Assembly (NCBI GenBank): GCA_917880885.1 | Contig: OU862915.1 | Span: 40,494,676-40,558,675, forward strand | Length of the DNA stretch: 64,000 nt | Direction of reading: 5' to 3' | Source: Limnephilus marmoratus | Lineage: Eukaryota; Arthropoda; Insecta; Trichoptera; Limnephilidae | Part shown: piece by piece, positions 32,488 through 42,613 of the stretch | Numbering within the stretch: position 1 is the stretch's first letter | How the letters are laid out: every line of letters starts with the position of its first letter | Position numbers and translations under genes: made by a program | The notes under the pieces: model-generated | Databases searched by the model: none | Told to the model about the DNA's origin: nothing | The model's input: only the letters and a program-made list of their open reading frames with translations

Positions 32488-32998
32488 TTGACAACAGAGG
32501 CGACTAAATTACTGGTCAATTCGCATGTTGTTTCACGTCTAGATTATTGCAACGGAATACATGCAAGTCTTCCAAAATATCAAATCAACAAATTACAATC
32601 TGTGTTCAACGCTGTGGCAAGACTTATCACCGGCGTATCTAAATATTCCCATATCTCTGAGCATCCTGTGCATCAAGTGCCCTAAAATAATCCAGTTTAA
32701 GCTCTGCTGGATGGTACTCAAGTCTCTTAACAGAATGGCTCCGGCTTACTTATCGAAAATGTGTATTCCAGAAAATTCCGATTCTCGACAATCAACCCTC
32801 AGGTCAGCAGCAACATCAGCTATCGGCAGGTTGAAAGAACCAAAGCACACACCAGATACTAAATTCGATGAGCGTGCTTTCGGAGTGTCAGAACCTAAAG
32901 CCTGGAATAGACTGCCACTAGAGTTAAGAATGATCACAGATTCAGGGGAATTTAGAGCTAAACTTAAAACTCTTCTTTTCAGACAATCGTATCCATAA
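32488..32998 (+). pseudogene. LINE-D reverse transcriptase C-terminus
   Basis: It reads VVSRLDYCNGIHASLPKYQI, LQSVFNAVARLITG and, after a frame change near 32680, FKLCWMVLKSLNRMAPAYLS, STLRSAATSAIGRLKEPKHT, FGVSEPKAWNRLPLELRMI and RAKLKTLLFRQSYP, then stop. The SRLDYCN..L..LP, NA.ARLI and P.YL words are those of the thumb and C-terminus of CR1/L2-clade ORF2. Palm and endonuclease are missing. Confidence 0.75.
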
Positions 32999-33193
32999 GT
33001 TAAAAAAAACTTCCAGCTTAGCTTTTACTCAACTTTGGCATTAATATTTTTATAAATATAAAACCAACAGTGATGAGGGTAGAAAAGGTTAAGTCATGCA
33101 ATTTCCAGTTTTTTAAATATAATGTCCTCCACGTACAAATTCGTATCTTCCCCAAGCACAAACTTTCTAATAAAGTGTGTTTATCGGAAGTGA

Positions 33194-33444
33194 CCAGGGT
33201 AGCTAGCATGGTCGATCGATATAGGTTTTATCGAAAATATCGGTAACTTGTCATTGCTCCCGAGCACGACTGCAGACCGCTAACAAACAAACAACAGTTC
33301 ACAATGACTAAGGGTTCCTAATTTATTTGACGTGAACTGTTATTTGTTTGTTAGCGGTCTGCAGTCGTATTCGGGAGCGATGACAGTTAAGTTACCGACA
33401 TTTTCGATAAAACCTATGTCGATCGATCATGCTAGGTACCCTGG
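33194..33444. mobile_element. Palindromic MITE, about 251 bp
   Basis: CCAGGGTA.CTAGCATG at the left end is inverted at the right end. The arms of about 105 bp are nearly perfect: GGTTTTATCGAAAATATCGG, AGCACGACTGCAGACCGCTA and ACAAACAAACAACAGTTCAC all recur inverted. The loop is about 30 bp around 33308-33335. It sits in the 3' region of LINE-D; copy 1 shows the empty site. No coding capacity. Confidence 0.8.
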
Positions 33445-33593
33445 AGGTAAGTATGTTTCTATATCTATTTGTAAATAATAAAATTAAATTTAAAACAAGA
33501 ATTCATAATAAATTGTAAAGCGCCCTTGAGGTGATTTTTCACAAAAATAACGCTTTACAAATTATCCAATTATTTATTTTCTTACGACTTAAT

Positions 33594-33764
33594 TTTGTTT
33601 TTTAAAGAAAGACTAACATTCCCGGGTTACGAATAACCCAACAATGTTTGAAAATCTCCCACTACCACCACAGAATGCCGAAAATATTGCTTGTGTTGTG
33701 ATGGAGGACTTAGCCAGCCAACGAATCGAACACGCGACGCCCGGGTGGGACTTGTTCGGGTCGG
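33594..33764. other. Unrecognised sequence between LINE-D and element H
   Basis: It includes CCCGGGTTACG and GACGCCCGGGTGGG, which are less AT-rich than the surroundings. No coding frame. Confidence 0.3.
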
Positions 33765-34866
33765 GATGTTCGGGTTAAATCTTCCCCACGGGAATAACTA
33801 AACCCTTCCACACATTTTTCCACAAATGATCATCTTGTCAATCCACCCCACGCAAGTGCACTATAGAAGTATAATAAATACAAAATAATACAAGAACAAC
33901 ATGTCAACCTACCTGAGACCAAATGGGAAAATAATTCACCGACTCCAGATATTTTCTTACCAGAAGGTTCGCTCGGTCTAACTCCTAGCCGGACCGATAA
34001 ATCCCACTGATCCCTCAATATAAATATGTAAAAAATCTTTCGTAATTCTACATGTATTTAAAATGACTGATTTTTGTGTTTTGATTGTTAGCGGACCTAA
34101 ATGGGGGTCCCTACATTCTGCCGACAGACTAGCTCAGGTTTTAGTCAGCAGAGCGGGAGAGGCCCTCACCACCAGGGTGGTAGGATCTGTGAGGCGTGTG
34201 TGGGTCTTTCCTGAAATAAAGCTCAAATTTCTACGGGCTGGGAGAAGGCAGTGAAACCAGTAATCAGGGTAAACGACAGTTATATTGGGTAAAACACCTG
34301 CGTAAATACAATATCACAATAATGCATACAAAGTTATTCAGGGTAGCAACAACAGTTATATCTAAAATGGAGGAATCTATCTCTATAATCTCTCTGGAAG
34401 GGCTATTTATCTCCGCGGTGAATTTACTGCGAACACACGCAAATAAGGGGGGAAAGCAGCTTGGGTACTTACAGCTGGGGGCTGAACTCTTGTAGATTCA
34501 GTGACGGGAAAGAATATAGCCATTCTTGGAGTTCCCGCAAGTCACTATGCCAAACACGCTGCATCGTGGCTTGCAGAATGTTCCGGAACTGTGCGGAACG
34601 GTTTACGACAACACGGGTGATCAAGCCAGGCGCTGGAGAAGAGTGCGGTTGGCGGCTCGCTGTCGACGGTGGCTTGCTTGGGTTCCGCCGCCCGTAGCGC
34701 GCCGGTAAGCTAGCGGCGCGGGAGTGAATCTGTAGTTTGCGCAGTGGCGTATTTGTGTATCGTAACATGATATATAAATTCTTTGACAAATCTAATAAGT
34801 CAAAATTTTGAATGAGGGTGCTAGGTATAATAGCTAAAATAACAAATGGTACTATTTTTATAGTCT
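33765..34866 (+). repeat. Element H copy 1, interrupted by a solo LTR
   Basis: It aligns with 55687-56855 in the opposite orientation. Shared words include AACAACATGTCAACCTACC, ACCAAATGGGAAAATAATTC, ACCGACTCCAGATATT, ATCCCTCAATATAAATAT and, beyond the insertion, TTCTTTGACAAATCTAAT and AATAACAAATGGTA. Removing the solo LTR gives an element of about 420 bp. A terminal hairpin is seen intact in copy 2. It encodes nothing; its class is unknown. Confidence 0.55.
34082..34771. mobile_element. Solo LTR with 4-bp target duplication
   Basis: The 682-bp unit 34086-34767 starts TGTTAGCGG and ends CGTAACA, giving the TGTTA/TAACA ends usual for LTRs. TGAT flanks both sides (34082-34085 and 34768-34771). 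The empty site is visible in element H copy 2 (TTTTAATATATTCTTTG). A 4-bp duplication fits Ty3/gypsy-type elements. It is richer in GC than its surroundings and contains AATAAA near 34214 on the plus strand; orientation is not settled. It differs in sequence from the LTRs at 44.3 and 52.7 kb. Open frames inside it are not called. Confidence 0.65.
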
Positions 34867-34884
34867 AAGAAATTTATTATTATT

Positions 34885-35860
34885 ATTAAGCGAAAAACTC
34901 ATAAAGCGAGATGTTCCAGCAGCAGTGGTCAATATGCTGGCTATTTGGTACGGAGAACAGGAAAATCACATTCAATGGGCAAGAGCTTCTTCAAGACCTT
35001 TATTCCTTAAAAGCGGAGTCAGGCAAGGCAACGACCTCTTACAAGAGTTGAACGATACACAAATCGGTTGTCATATCTGCGGACAAGGAAGTAATAACAT
35101 TAATTACGCTGATGACATGGTGCTGCTTGCACCTTCGATTAAAGCGATGAGACGACCTGTACAAATATGCAAAGAGTACGCAAACTCTCATAACTTGTTG
35201 TACAATTCTAAAAAATCAGTTATCGTCGCTTTCAAACACAACAAGGAGCCATCATATATATTCCTCCAATTTATCTAAAAGAAAAAAAAGTTAGAAAATT
35301 ACTCTTCAAGACATACCGCACTGCCCTGTACACATCTGAACTTTGGAGGCAATACCCAGCAGCGCAATGGGACAAACTGAGGGTATTCTACAACAATGCA
35401 TTCAGGCAACTTATGCAACTACTGAGGTTCTGCAATGCCTCCACGATGTTCACCGAGGGAGGGTGCACTCATTCCCAGCCTTACTTCGCCACCGACTAGC
35501 CAGCTTCTGGAGCAGGACACGGAAATCAACATCATTGTCGTGGCTGCATCCGAGTGGCTCAGTTCCCCACTAAACGAGCGATGGATGCATATGATGAGGC
35601 GACCTCCCTGATGGACAATCCTAAAATGTCTTTTTATTTTTAATTCTTTTGAATTAATATTTATTTTAATTTTATGCTTAATTTTTTGTTTTTTATGTGA
35701 TTAATTTCATTTTCATTTTATGTTTTTATTAGGTACCTACCTAATATGTAAACAATTTTTCTTTTTCTTTTATAGTTGTTTATGTAATATGGCAGACTGG
35801 GATTGCACTATCCTTCCAGTCCTGCTGGAATAAAAACTTAAATAAATAAATAAAATAAAT
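34885..35860 (+). mobile_element. LINE-G, RTE/CR1-group non-LTR fragment, copy 1
   Basis: A 5'-truncated and internally deleted element: reverse transcriptase palm, C-terminal part, an AT-rich 3' region and a 3' end CTGGGATTGCACTATCCTTC, then CTGGAATAAAAACTTAAATA. The same 3' words occur on the minus strand at 55842-55890. It abuts element H copy 1. The 3' region near 35640-35800 has no gene. Confidence 0.7.
34920..35640 (+). pseudogene. LINE-G reverse transcriptase relic
   Basis: It reads HIQWARASSRPLFLKSGVRQ, GN, then directly LNDTQIGCHICG, so about 15 residues of the usual GVRQG.VLSPYLFN.Y.DDL block are lost. Catalytic INYADDMVLLAPS is intact (about 35098-35137), followed by ICKEYANSHNLLYNSKKS. 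Then a deletion and LLFKTYRTALYTSELWRQYP, KLRVFYNNAFRQLMQLLRFC and NASTMFTEGG, typical of the region in which the ORF2 of this family ends. A stop interrupts it near 35275. Confidence 0.75.
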
Positions 35861-35879
35861 TATTATTGATTTTTTGTTT

Positions 35880-35967
35880 TTACATGAGCTCCACACAGGA
35901 GGCCCTGAGGAAAATAATTTTCCTCAGGGCCTATGTCATCTTTGGGGATGCTGTGTGGAGGGTTTGT
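35880..35967 (-). repeat. SINE-S tail fragment (copy 7)
   Basis: Only the structured tail is present: ACATGAGCTCCACACAGGAG, the inner stem CCCTGAGGAAAATAATTTTC/CTCAGGGCC intact, and GGGGATGCTGTGTGGAGGG. It is the best-preserved example of the double stem. Confidence 0.75.
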
Positions 35968-36270
35968 GGGCATAATCTTCAATAAATTCCAATATTTGTA
36001 ATTCATACTACTGTTTCATTTTAGTTTTTGTGTGGAGCCTGAGGCGTAAAAATCATTGAACTGTTGCTCATGCTTGCCTATTATTAACAATTCAATAATT
36101 TTCTGTACAATACGAAATTATTACTAATCCCCTCCTCTGTTCAATGGACGAAATTAATTTTGTCCTTTCAAACCCAAAAGTTCACAAATTTACGTATTAT
36201 TGTTTGGTATTCCAAATAATGTTACCTATGATGTAATATAAGCCAAATTATATTTTCTTAAATTTTTTGT
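35968..36270. other. No feature recognised
   Basis: AT-rich sequence between a SINE-S tail and a G-rich repeat. Confidence 0.35.
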
Positions 36271-36289
36271 TAGCAAGAAATGATTCAAA

Positions 36290-36420
36290 ACCATATTTAT
36301 GATTTACTACGTGAAAAATGTAGGTGGAGGGGGGGGTCTTGGAATTTACTACATGTGGTCACCGGGGGAGGGGGGGGGGGGGGTAAAATTTTTCCAAAAG
36401 TGGGTCACGTAGTATGGGTA
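36290..36420. repeat. G-rich repeat with ACTACGTGA ends
   Basis: TTTACTACGTGA at about 36302 and TCACGTAGTA at about 36405 face each other as inverted ends. The interior holds two G runs (36329-36338 and about 36363-36383). This resembles a common small insect MITE. G-quadruplex formation on the plus strand is plausible. Confidence 0.4.
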
Positions 36421-36530
36421 CATTCAATATTTACAACACCGTATACTTGGGTACATGTCCGTTAGTAGAATTTTGCCCCTTTGTACTTACGTACAACGTA
36501 CGCAAACATGTACTTATACTTTTTGTTGTA

Positions 36531-37175
36531 AACTAGTGAGTTTCCGGCATGCGTCGCAATTTAATAAAGAAAATGTTTCTCCCTGCGTGTCCTTTCCCAT
36601 TGGTCCCGTTCCCCTTCTGCCTTTCTTTCCACTCCCGCATTCCCCTCCCCCCTCCCGCGTTCCATACATTCAGTCCCGGTACATTCAGTTTTCAAACAGT
36701 TCGCATGCAACCTGTTGCAATTTTTTCATTAAAATTTCATAATGCCAGAGCTCACCAGTATATATATAGAAACCTTCGCGGGCGTCTTCACAATAACTCA
36801 CCAAAGATTCATCGCAATCGGATGAATAGAAAATGATAGAAAATAATTTCGTAACGCTAGAGCTCACAACTATATACAGAAGCCATCGCGGATGTGAGCA
36901 CAACAACAAACTAAAGTTTCATCGTAATCTAATGAATAGTGTAGGAAATAATTTCATGACGCTAGAGCTCACTATTATAGTGTATAGAAACCATCGCGGG
37001 CATGCGCAAATCAAATTCCCAAGTTTCATCGCAATCGGATGAATGGTTTAGGAACGCATAATTTCATGATGCCAGAGCTCACTATTACATTGCGAAAATC
37101 ATCGCGGGCAAGCGCACATCAAATCCCCAAAGTTTCATCGCAATTGGACGAATGGTTTAGCAACGCGTATGGAAC
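36531..37175. repeat. Element P copy 2 with tandem-repeat tail
   Basis: The head (ACTAGTGAGTTTCCGGCATG, TTTCTCCCTGCGTGTCCTTT, CT-rich tract) is followed directly by four tandem units (see next entry). The open frames on the head are driven by the pyrimidine tract. Confidence 0.55.
36734..37170. repeat. Tandem array, four units of 105-111 bp
   Basis: Units start at 36734, 36842, 36947 and 37058, each with ATTTCAT.A.GC.AGAGCTCAC-type beginning, then ATCGCGGGC and a GTTTCATCGCAATCGGATGA end. Units differ by about 10-25 percent, with the last two most alike. Confidence 0.75.
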
Positions 37176-37965
37176 AAACATACACATATGCAAGCAAATT
37201 AATATACATTGATTTTTAAATTTATATATTATGTGAGTCTAAATATATGTTAATGTACGCAAGTGTAAGCGCAAGGTTAGTAAAGAGAGCGTCGTGCTTC
37301 ATTACTTTACGTATGTAAATTATAACCAAATTTTGTTTGAGATTTTTTCGGCCATAAGAATAATTATTTTATTTTGGGTTAAATAATGTTAATGAAGTAA
37401 AAGCTGTGTGCCAGACAAAGTTCGGTGGTGGTCTATCCTCTCTATCTATGGTGAGTAGTTAGTTTACACTGAAATTATTCAATAAAATGTTTTAAACCGC
37501 GATTAAACGTAAACGGTTCGGCTGCAGAAGTCAAAAGGAGACGGTAAAATTCGTTGGTGAAGATGATAATACTCGTACAACAAGAAATATTTTATTATCC
37601 AAGGTTTATGAGAGCAATGAGGTGTAACACTACTACACTTAATTGGGTTTCACTTGAAGAAATCATTGAATAACGAACCTAAATCTTAATTTTGTTAAGA
37701 TTTAGTATTTCTACCCTCGTTTAACCCCGCAGGCTAATAAATTCGCTTTTGGAAGCAGCTCGTTTAGGTCTCGTATAAATCGTTTTGTCTCCCTTACTGC
37801 CATGGTGAGACATATGATCTCAACGGTGTGAGAAACAGACTACAACACGCTTTATTTTAAAATCTAAAAGTTAACCACAGAATAATTCAAGTATATGAAG
37901 TCAAAGTTTCCGACCGCATTTTTTATGAAATTTCTTTACAAGAAACGACCAAAAAGTGAGGTCAT
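37176..37965. other. No feature recognised
   Basis: AT-rich DNA; no coding frame or known repeat seen. Confidence 0.35.
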
Positions 37966-38228
37966 AATAACTTTTTTAATACTTTTTTCGTTATCAGTAA
38001 TTTTATTTAGAAAAAATGTAAGGTAAGCCATTTTTAAAACTTTTTATTTGCATTTAAAAAATATTTGTCTTTTTTTATAATAGTAAAACTTGAAAGCGTA
38101 TTTCATTACCTTTAAAAAACAGTTATCACTTTCGAAAACGTTCTGAAATATTCCTTTTATTTGGGTGTTATTGCAAAGCGAAAATATTCTGACCTTCTGA
38201 CCGAATACGCTCTGTCGGGCTAATATGT
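37966..38228. repeat. Element Q copy 2, uninterrupted
   Basis: It matches the two flanks of the foldback/Helitron cluster at 27730-29165 and so shows their empty site. No coding capacity. Confidence 0.5.
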
Positions 38229-38607
38229 TTTATAACTACAATTTTATGATGTTACGAGCAAGTCAGTAAAGAACTTCCCGTTTTCCATATCAAAAACCGT
38301 GTCATTGTTTATTTTGTTGTTGGAGAACCGCGTTTAAAATAAACGTGGCTTAAAAATGTAAAATTTTTCGAGCAGATTTACTGATAGAAATAAATGCGAG
38401 GCAATGATATACGATACTCATTAAGTTCTGTATCTAGCGTGCAATCACATCCGAGTTCTTTTTGCTTCGCATAGTAATGGTTAATAACTTTGTACTTTGT
38501 CTGAAATATGGTTCAATTTTATTCATTAGAGTTAAAAAACGTGTCCGGTAAACCAGCGCTCATTTCCCGTACGAAGAAATGCTTGATAATTATTTTGTGA
38601 CCAGATC
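38229..38607. other. No feature recognised
   Basis: AT-rich sequence; no gene or repeat family seen. Confidence 0.35.
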
Positions 38608-39045
38608 TGATTTTTTTTACATTAGCTCCACACAGGAGATTCTGAGGAAAATAATTCCCGTCAGAGCCTGTGCTGTCTTTGGGGATGCTGTGTGGAGGGT
38701 CTTTTTAGGGAAGAAAGGAGAGGAAGTTCTGGGAAGTATGTAGGGTGGGTAGAAATCTGGGGATCGGTGTGTCCAGGAGTGACGGACACATCAATCCATC
38801 CCCCCCACTGCGGTGCAAGGCGATGTTCCGAAAGAGCACGGCTGGAAGTCAAAGGGACTCCCTCAACCATTCTCTCCCTTTCCGGCCTGTAATGCAGCTG
38901 GTGGGCAGACGCATCCGCCGCCAAGACCCGTGCACCCCTGCTAAGTCACCAAACGTAGCGAAATGTGGGGTGACCTATGGCAGAGGTGTTGGTTATTCAA
39001 TAAATGGTTCCCGGGGCGACGGTACCCATAACCACCTCCCAAATT
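38608..39045 (-). mobile_element. SINE-S copy 8, full length
   Basis: Minus-strand copy from CACCTCCCAAATT head to TTTTTTTACATTAGCTCCAC tail. Long middle form. A small deletion removes part of the CCATGAACCCGGG block. Inner tail stem mutated on both sides (GATTCTGAGG, CCCGTCAGAGCC). Confidence 0.75.
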
Positions 39046-39672
39046 GGGAGGCGGGTATGGGTACCGCCGAAATACCTGGTTATTTGGAAAATTCTCTCTT
39101 CCCCTTTGATTTCGCTACTATTTGTCTTTAGTAAAACAACATCCCTCAAAACTTATAACAAATGGTGTTGCCAAAGTTCCATCGTCGCCGGCACATTTAG
39201 AGGCGGGGATGGGTACTGCCGCCCCGGGAACCATTTATTTGATACCTCTGCCGACCCCAATTGGATCGCACGTTTGGTGACTTAGCAGGGGTGCCCCGGT
39301 TCATGTTGTGTGGTTTGTCCAGGTTTGGTGGTCTTGTCCGATGCGTCTGCCCACTTGCTGTATGGCGGGCAGGATCGAGAGAGGCTGTTGGCGGAGGTCT
39401 TTTATCCTTTCGAGCCGGAATCTCTCGACCCATCGCCTTGCACCGCGGTTGGAGGGGTGGACTCGTACGTCCTTCACTCCTAGACCTTCAGTTTCTACCT
39501 ACCTCTCATACCTATTTCATCCACAGATCTTCCTCTCTTTCTTTTCCTTAAAAAAAATCCTTCAATTCCCTTGAAAGACCCTCAGTACAGCACCCCCTAA
39601 ATGACATAGTATAGGTCCTGAAGAAAATTATTTTCTTCAGGGCCTCCTGAGTGAAGCAAATGTAAAAAAAAT
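39046..39672 (+). mobile_element. SINE-S copy 9, head to head with copy 8, interrupted
   Basis: A short SINE-S head (39046-39071) is followed by about 120 bp of unrelated sequence and then a second, near-complete SINE-S from GAGGCGGGGATGGGTACTGC (about 39193) to GTAAAAAAAATGG. Either the 120 bp are an insertion into one copy with duplicated head, or two copies lie in series. The join with copy 8 creates a perfect small palindrome, CCTCCCAAATTGGGAGG. Confidence 0.65.
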
Positions 39673-40195
39673 GGAAATCTGGAAAAAGTTACCTAAATTG
39701 AGAAAATCATTGAACGTTAAAATATAAATTTTATAAAAAAAATGTTTGAAGGTAAGAATTTTCCATTCGCCTATGTTATTAGACTTAGATTGAAAATGAG
39801 CGTGCCGGTAAGGCGTGGCATAGCTTTCATTGACAAAGGGTTATTTTTTAACAATGGTAGTGGAATAATATAAATTGAAAGTGAAAATGTAATAATTCTT
39901 GGTTTTTTTTAAGGAGAATTTGTTCTCAGCACGCGAGAACGGTTAATGTGAAATTTGAAGAAACTCCATTTTTTTAATAATAAATTAAACCCACGAATGT
40001 AATAAGTAATGGAATAATAAGTGTGGTAGTTACGTCTTGATAGAGCTTTTGTTTTGGCTTGGCCAGTTTTAATATTATTTATATGTTTTTTTCATTGTTT
40101 TATGTGTTTATTTGTATTTTATGTGTAATTTATTTTCTATAATTTTTAAAAGAAGGACGAACCTTCTCAAGTTACGATATTAGAATTATACTTAC
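39673..40195. other. No feature recognised
   Basis: AT-rich DNA directly downstream of the exon-like segment's donor site. Confidence 0.35.
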
Positions 40196-40309
40196 ACTAT
40201 CATCAAAATCAATATCAATGCGGACACGTTGCTTGGGAACGATGAAAGCCTTAGCTAGGCAGATGATTGGAACCGCGACGACTTTGATAAGAACCCAAAG
40301 TTTTGGGCG
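40196..40309 (-). CDS. Possible internal exon (unrecognised)
   Basis: On the minus strand, TTTTTCGAG precedes a 114-bp open segment of exactly 38 codons that ends GATAGT|GTAAGTAT, an excellent 5' splice donor. It reads RPKLWVLIKVVAVPIICLAK then AFIVPKQRVRIDIDFDDS: a hydrophobic stretch that could be a membrane segment, then a basic and an acidic patch. Codon third positions are mixed, unlike the AT-biased surroundings, and no transposon motif is present. The gene is not recognised and no partner exon was identified. Confidence 0.25.
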
Positions 40310-40593
40310 CTCGAAAAATGTAGACGAAGTACGTAAATTACGAGTAGGTACACATGTAATCAATGGTAACAAAAGATTTTATTTGGCAATAACTTGCAGT
40401 TTTCTTTAATATAATATCTTTGCCATCGATTAACATATAATATTCTTATAATGATAGTTTTTTACGAAAGACTTTTAGTGTATCATCCAATTTTACTTTT
40501 ATGAACAAAAAATTAAACACTTAAATTTTTTTTCAAGTGCATCCCACTCTTGGTAGCCGCCTATGATCAGGAGCCCCAGAATACCTGAAGAAA

Positions 40594-40672
40594 CCCTTGG
40601 CTCTGCGTAGAAATGGTCCATTTGGTCCCTTGGCCCTTGGTCCCTTGGCTCTGCGTAGAAATGGTCCATTTG
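40594..40672. repeat. Tandem duplication, 48-bp period
   Basis: CTTGGCTCTGCGTAGAAATG and GTCCATTTG occur twice, separated by GTCCCTTGGCCCTTG. Confidence 0.7.
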
Positions 40673-40787
40673 ATTGATTCCCTCATCTTGTTCTTCTAGT
40701 TTTACTAAGTAATGGACTGAATGAATGGTAGATCTTCTAATGAACTAGCATCATTGGTCCCATTAGCACCTGGGAATTCACCAAGCG

Positions 40788-41045
40788 CGCTCTCAATATA
40801 TGTAGGTACACGGTTGACATTTGTCAATTGAAAACGGGTCGTTTCAACGACTCATTGTTGAGTTCAATAGCTCGGCTGTGGAACGATTTACCTGCCTCTG
40901 TATTTGCTCCCTCCTAGAACATTGGTCTCTTCAAGATCCGTGTTAACACCTTCCTCTCCTCAAAAAGGCTCTCCGTACAGCATCTTCAAAAATGACTTGG
41001 GCCCTGATGGAAAGTAGTTTCCTCGGGCCTCCCGTATAAAAAATA
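40788..41045 (+). pseudogene. LINE-A 3' end, copy 3
   Basis: The plus strand carries the HMRTGRFF to GLFKTN coding part in decayed form (ACGGGTCGTTTC, AGCTCGGCTGTGGAACGATT, TTGGTCTCTTCAAGA), then the LINE-A tail with a reduced stem (GGGCCCTGATGG, CCTCGGGCCTCC) and a final AAAAAATAAAG. Confidence 0.65.
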
Positions 41046-42453
41046 AAGCTTTTGAATAATTAGAGCGAGTAAATGATAAATTATTATGGATTAATCCAAA
41101 TCAGAGAGCCGATTTTGGCTTTGGTTTTCCTATATCAAACTTTAAACAGTTTACACAATCAAACTTATCCACCAAATGTATAGAGTTAAATCCTTGGAAA
41201 GGATTGCAGAATGTGACTGTCCTTTGTCGTTTTGTAAGCAAGAGCTTATAGGATCAAACTTCGACGTAAGCTTAGCTTTTATTGTGCAAATCCCGCTTAA
41301 CAAATATTTCCGACCACGACTTATCGATTGACAGTTTATACAATGCCGGCTTAGCAGTAATCTAAAATGTTCCTTGCATAAACTAGCAAGGAGTTAGATA
41401 AAGCATTGTTTGTATTGTTACAGAACTTCAAAGTACTCACTAAAGTTTCGAATGATAGAAAAATAAAATGCTTTCGGAATACGTTTGTTAAAATAATGTT
41501 TATTTTCATTGGGATCGCTGGTTTAAATCCGGCTCGAAGGACCAATATTTTAGCTAACTCCAGTTCTAGCCCAAGAGTTGTAAATGCTGGGCTAGAACTG
41601 TATTGGAAAATGCAGACTTTTGACATAAACATGATGGGAGCTGATCTTAATTAGATTAAAACAGTTTTTGGTTAAAGTTGATTGTATTCTGATGAACTTA
41701 CATAAGTTAGGACTTATTTTATATAGCAAGACAACGACGTGACAACCATAGAAAAAGTACACGACTTGCATTATAACTTTGTGGGTGTTGATTTCAATTT
41801 CTGGAAGGTGAAATCACGTGTTAAATAATATAGAAAAGCTGGTAACATCAATGAGATTAAAGGAGAATAATAAAATTAACAAGACACGAACTTCGAGAGT
41901 CATGTTTACGAGTAAGTTACAACCCTCCCCGTCTATTTATGAATACTTCTAAATTAATAACAACCGTATTAGAGAGGCATGACTCGAGGGGGGGCTTAGG
42001 CTTGAGCTACATCTAATCGCATTACATTCAATCAAAGGAACCTTGTTTTCATTTGATTTAATAAATATCCCATACAATAATGTTTACAAATAATATAATT
42101 TACTGAATATTATTATCTGAAAATATCTTAAACTTAATATAAACAGACTAGTACGCAGGAACGGAAAAAATCAATTACGAATTTATGTGTGAGGAAAATA
42201 CGATGAGTCAATTTATGGGGTCATTCAATAAAGTAATAACAGTAGAAAATATTAGTACCTAGCGAAGACCGTGAAATCCATGGGATATAAAATAAAATAA
42301 TAATGCTTTTTAAAATAAATAAAAAAAGGACGACCGAGAATCGAACCTAGATTTACTGTTTTGAAGGCAATTCTGTTAAGAACTGAAAAATACATTCATT
42401 ATATTTATAAAATTATTTAAGTACTTGTGAATTTTAGAATTACAGTTTGGCAA
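41046..42453. other. No gene; hairpin and tRNA-like sequences
   Basis: CAGTTCTAGCCCA (41561-41573) is exactly inverted at 41588-41600. tRNA T-arm-like words stand at about 41515 (GGTTTAAATCC) and, on the minus strand, at about 42330-42350 (GGTTCGATTCTCGGTCGTCC), the latter probably a SINE head. No coding gene recognised. Confidence 0.4.
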
Positions 42454-42613
42454 TTAAAGCCTTGATTACATTTAGCGAGTTTACAAACTACTAGTCGGCA
42501 TATTCACTATCTGCTAGTAAATTCCCACAGTGTAAAATCTGCTAATTAGCTATTAATATTATGATTACACTGAGCGAGTTCACTAGCAGATATTCACTAT
42601 CTGGTAGTAAACT

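Larger units (their letters stand above)
32487..33593 (+). mobile_element. LINE-D 3' half, CR1/L2-like, copy 2, carrying a MITE
   Basis: Coding remnant followed by a 3' region that is collinear with copy 1 (14828-15350) except for the inserted palindrome at 33194-33444. It ends in the conserved GCGCCCTTGAGGTGATTTTT and CCAATTATTTATT terminus. The AAGTGTGTTTATCGGAAGTG sequence before the MITE and GTAAGTATGTTTCT after it are contiguous in copy 1. 5' truncated. Confidence 0.75.

Noticed and set aside
34461..34789. Overlapping open frames of 60-106 codons on both strands
   Set aside because: They lie in the GC-richer solo LTR; no motif, and both strands are open, as expected from composition.
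36455..36836. Pro-rich protein over the CT tract (also at 5790-6085 and 63212-63457)
   Set aside because: All three element P copies give such frames because of the pyrimidine tract; frames are not conserved.
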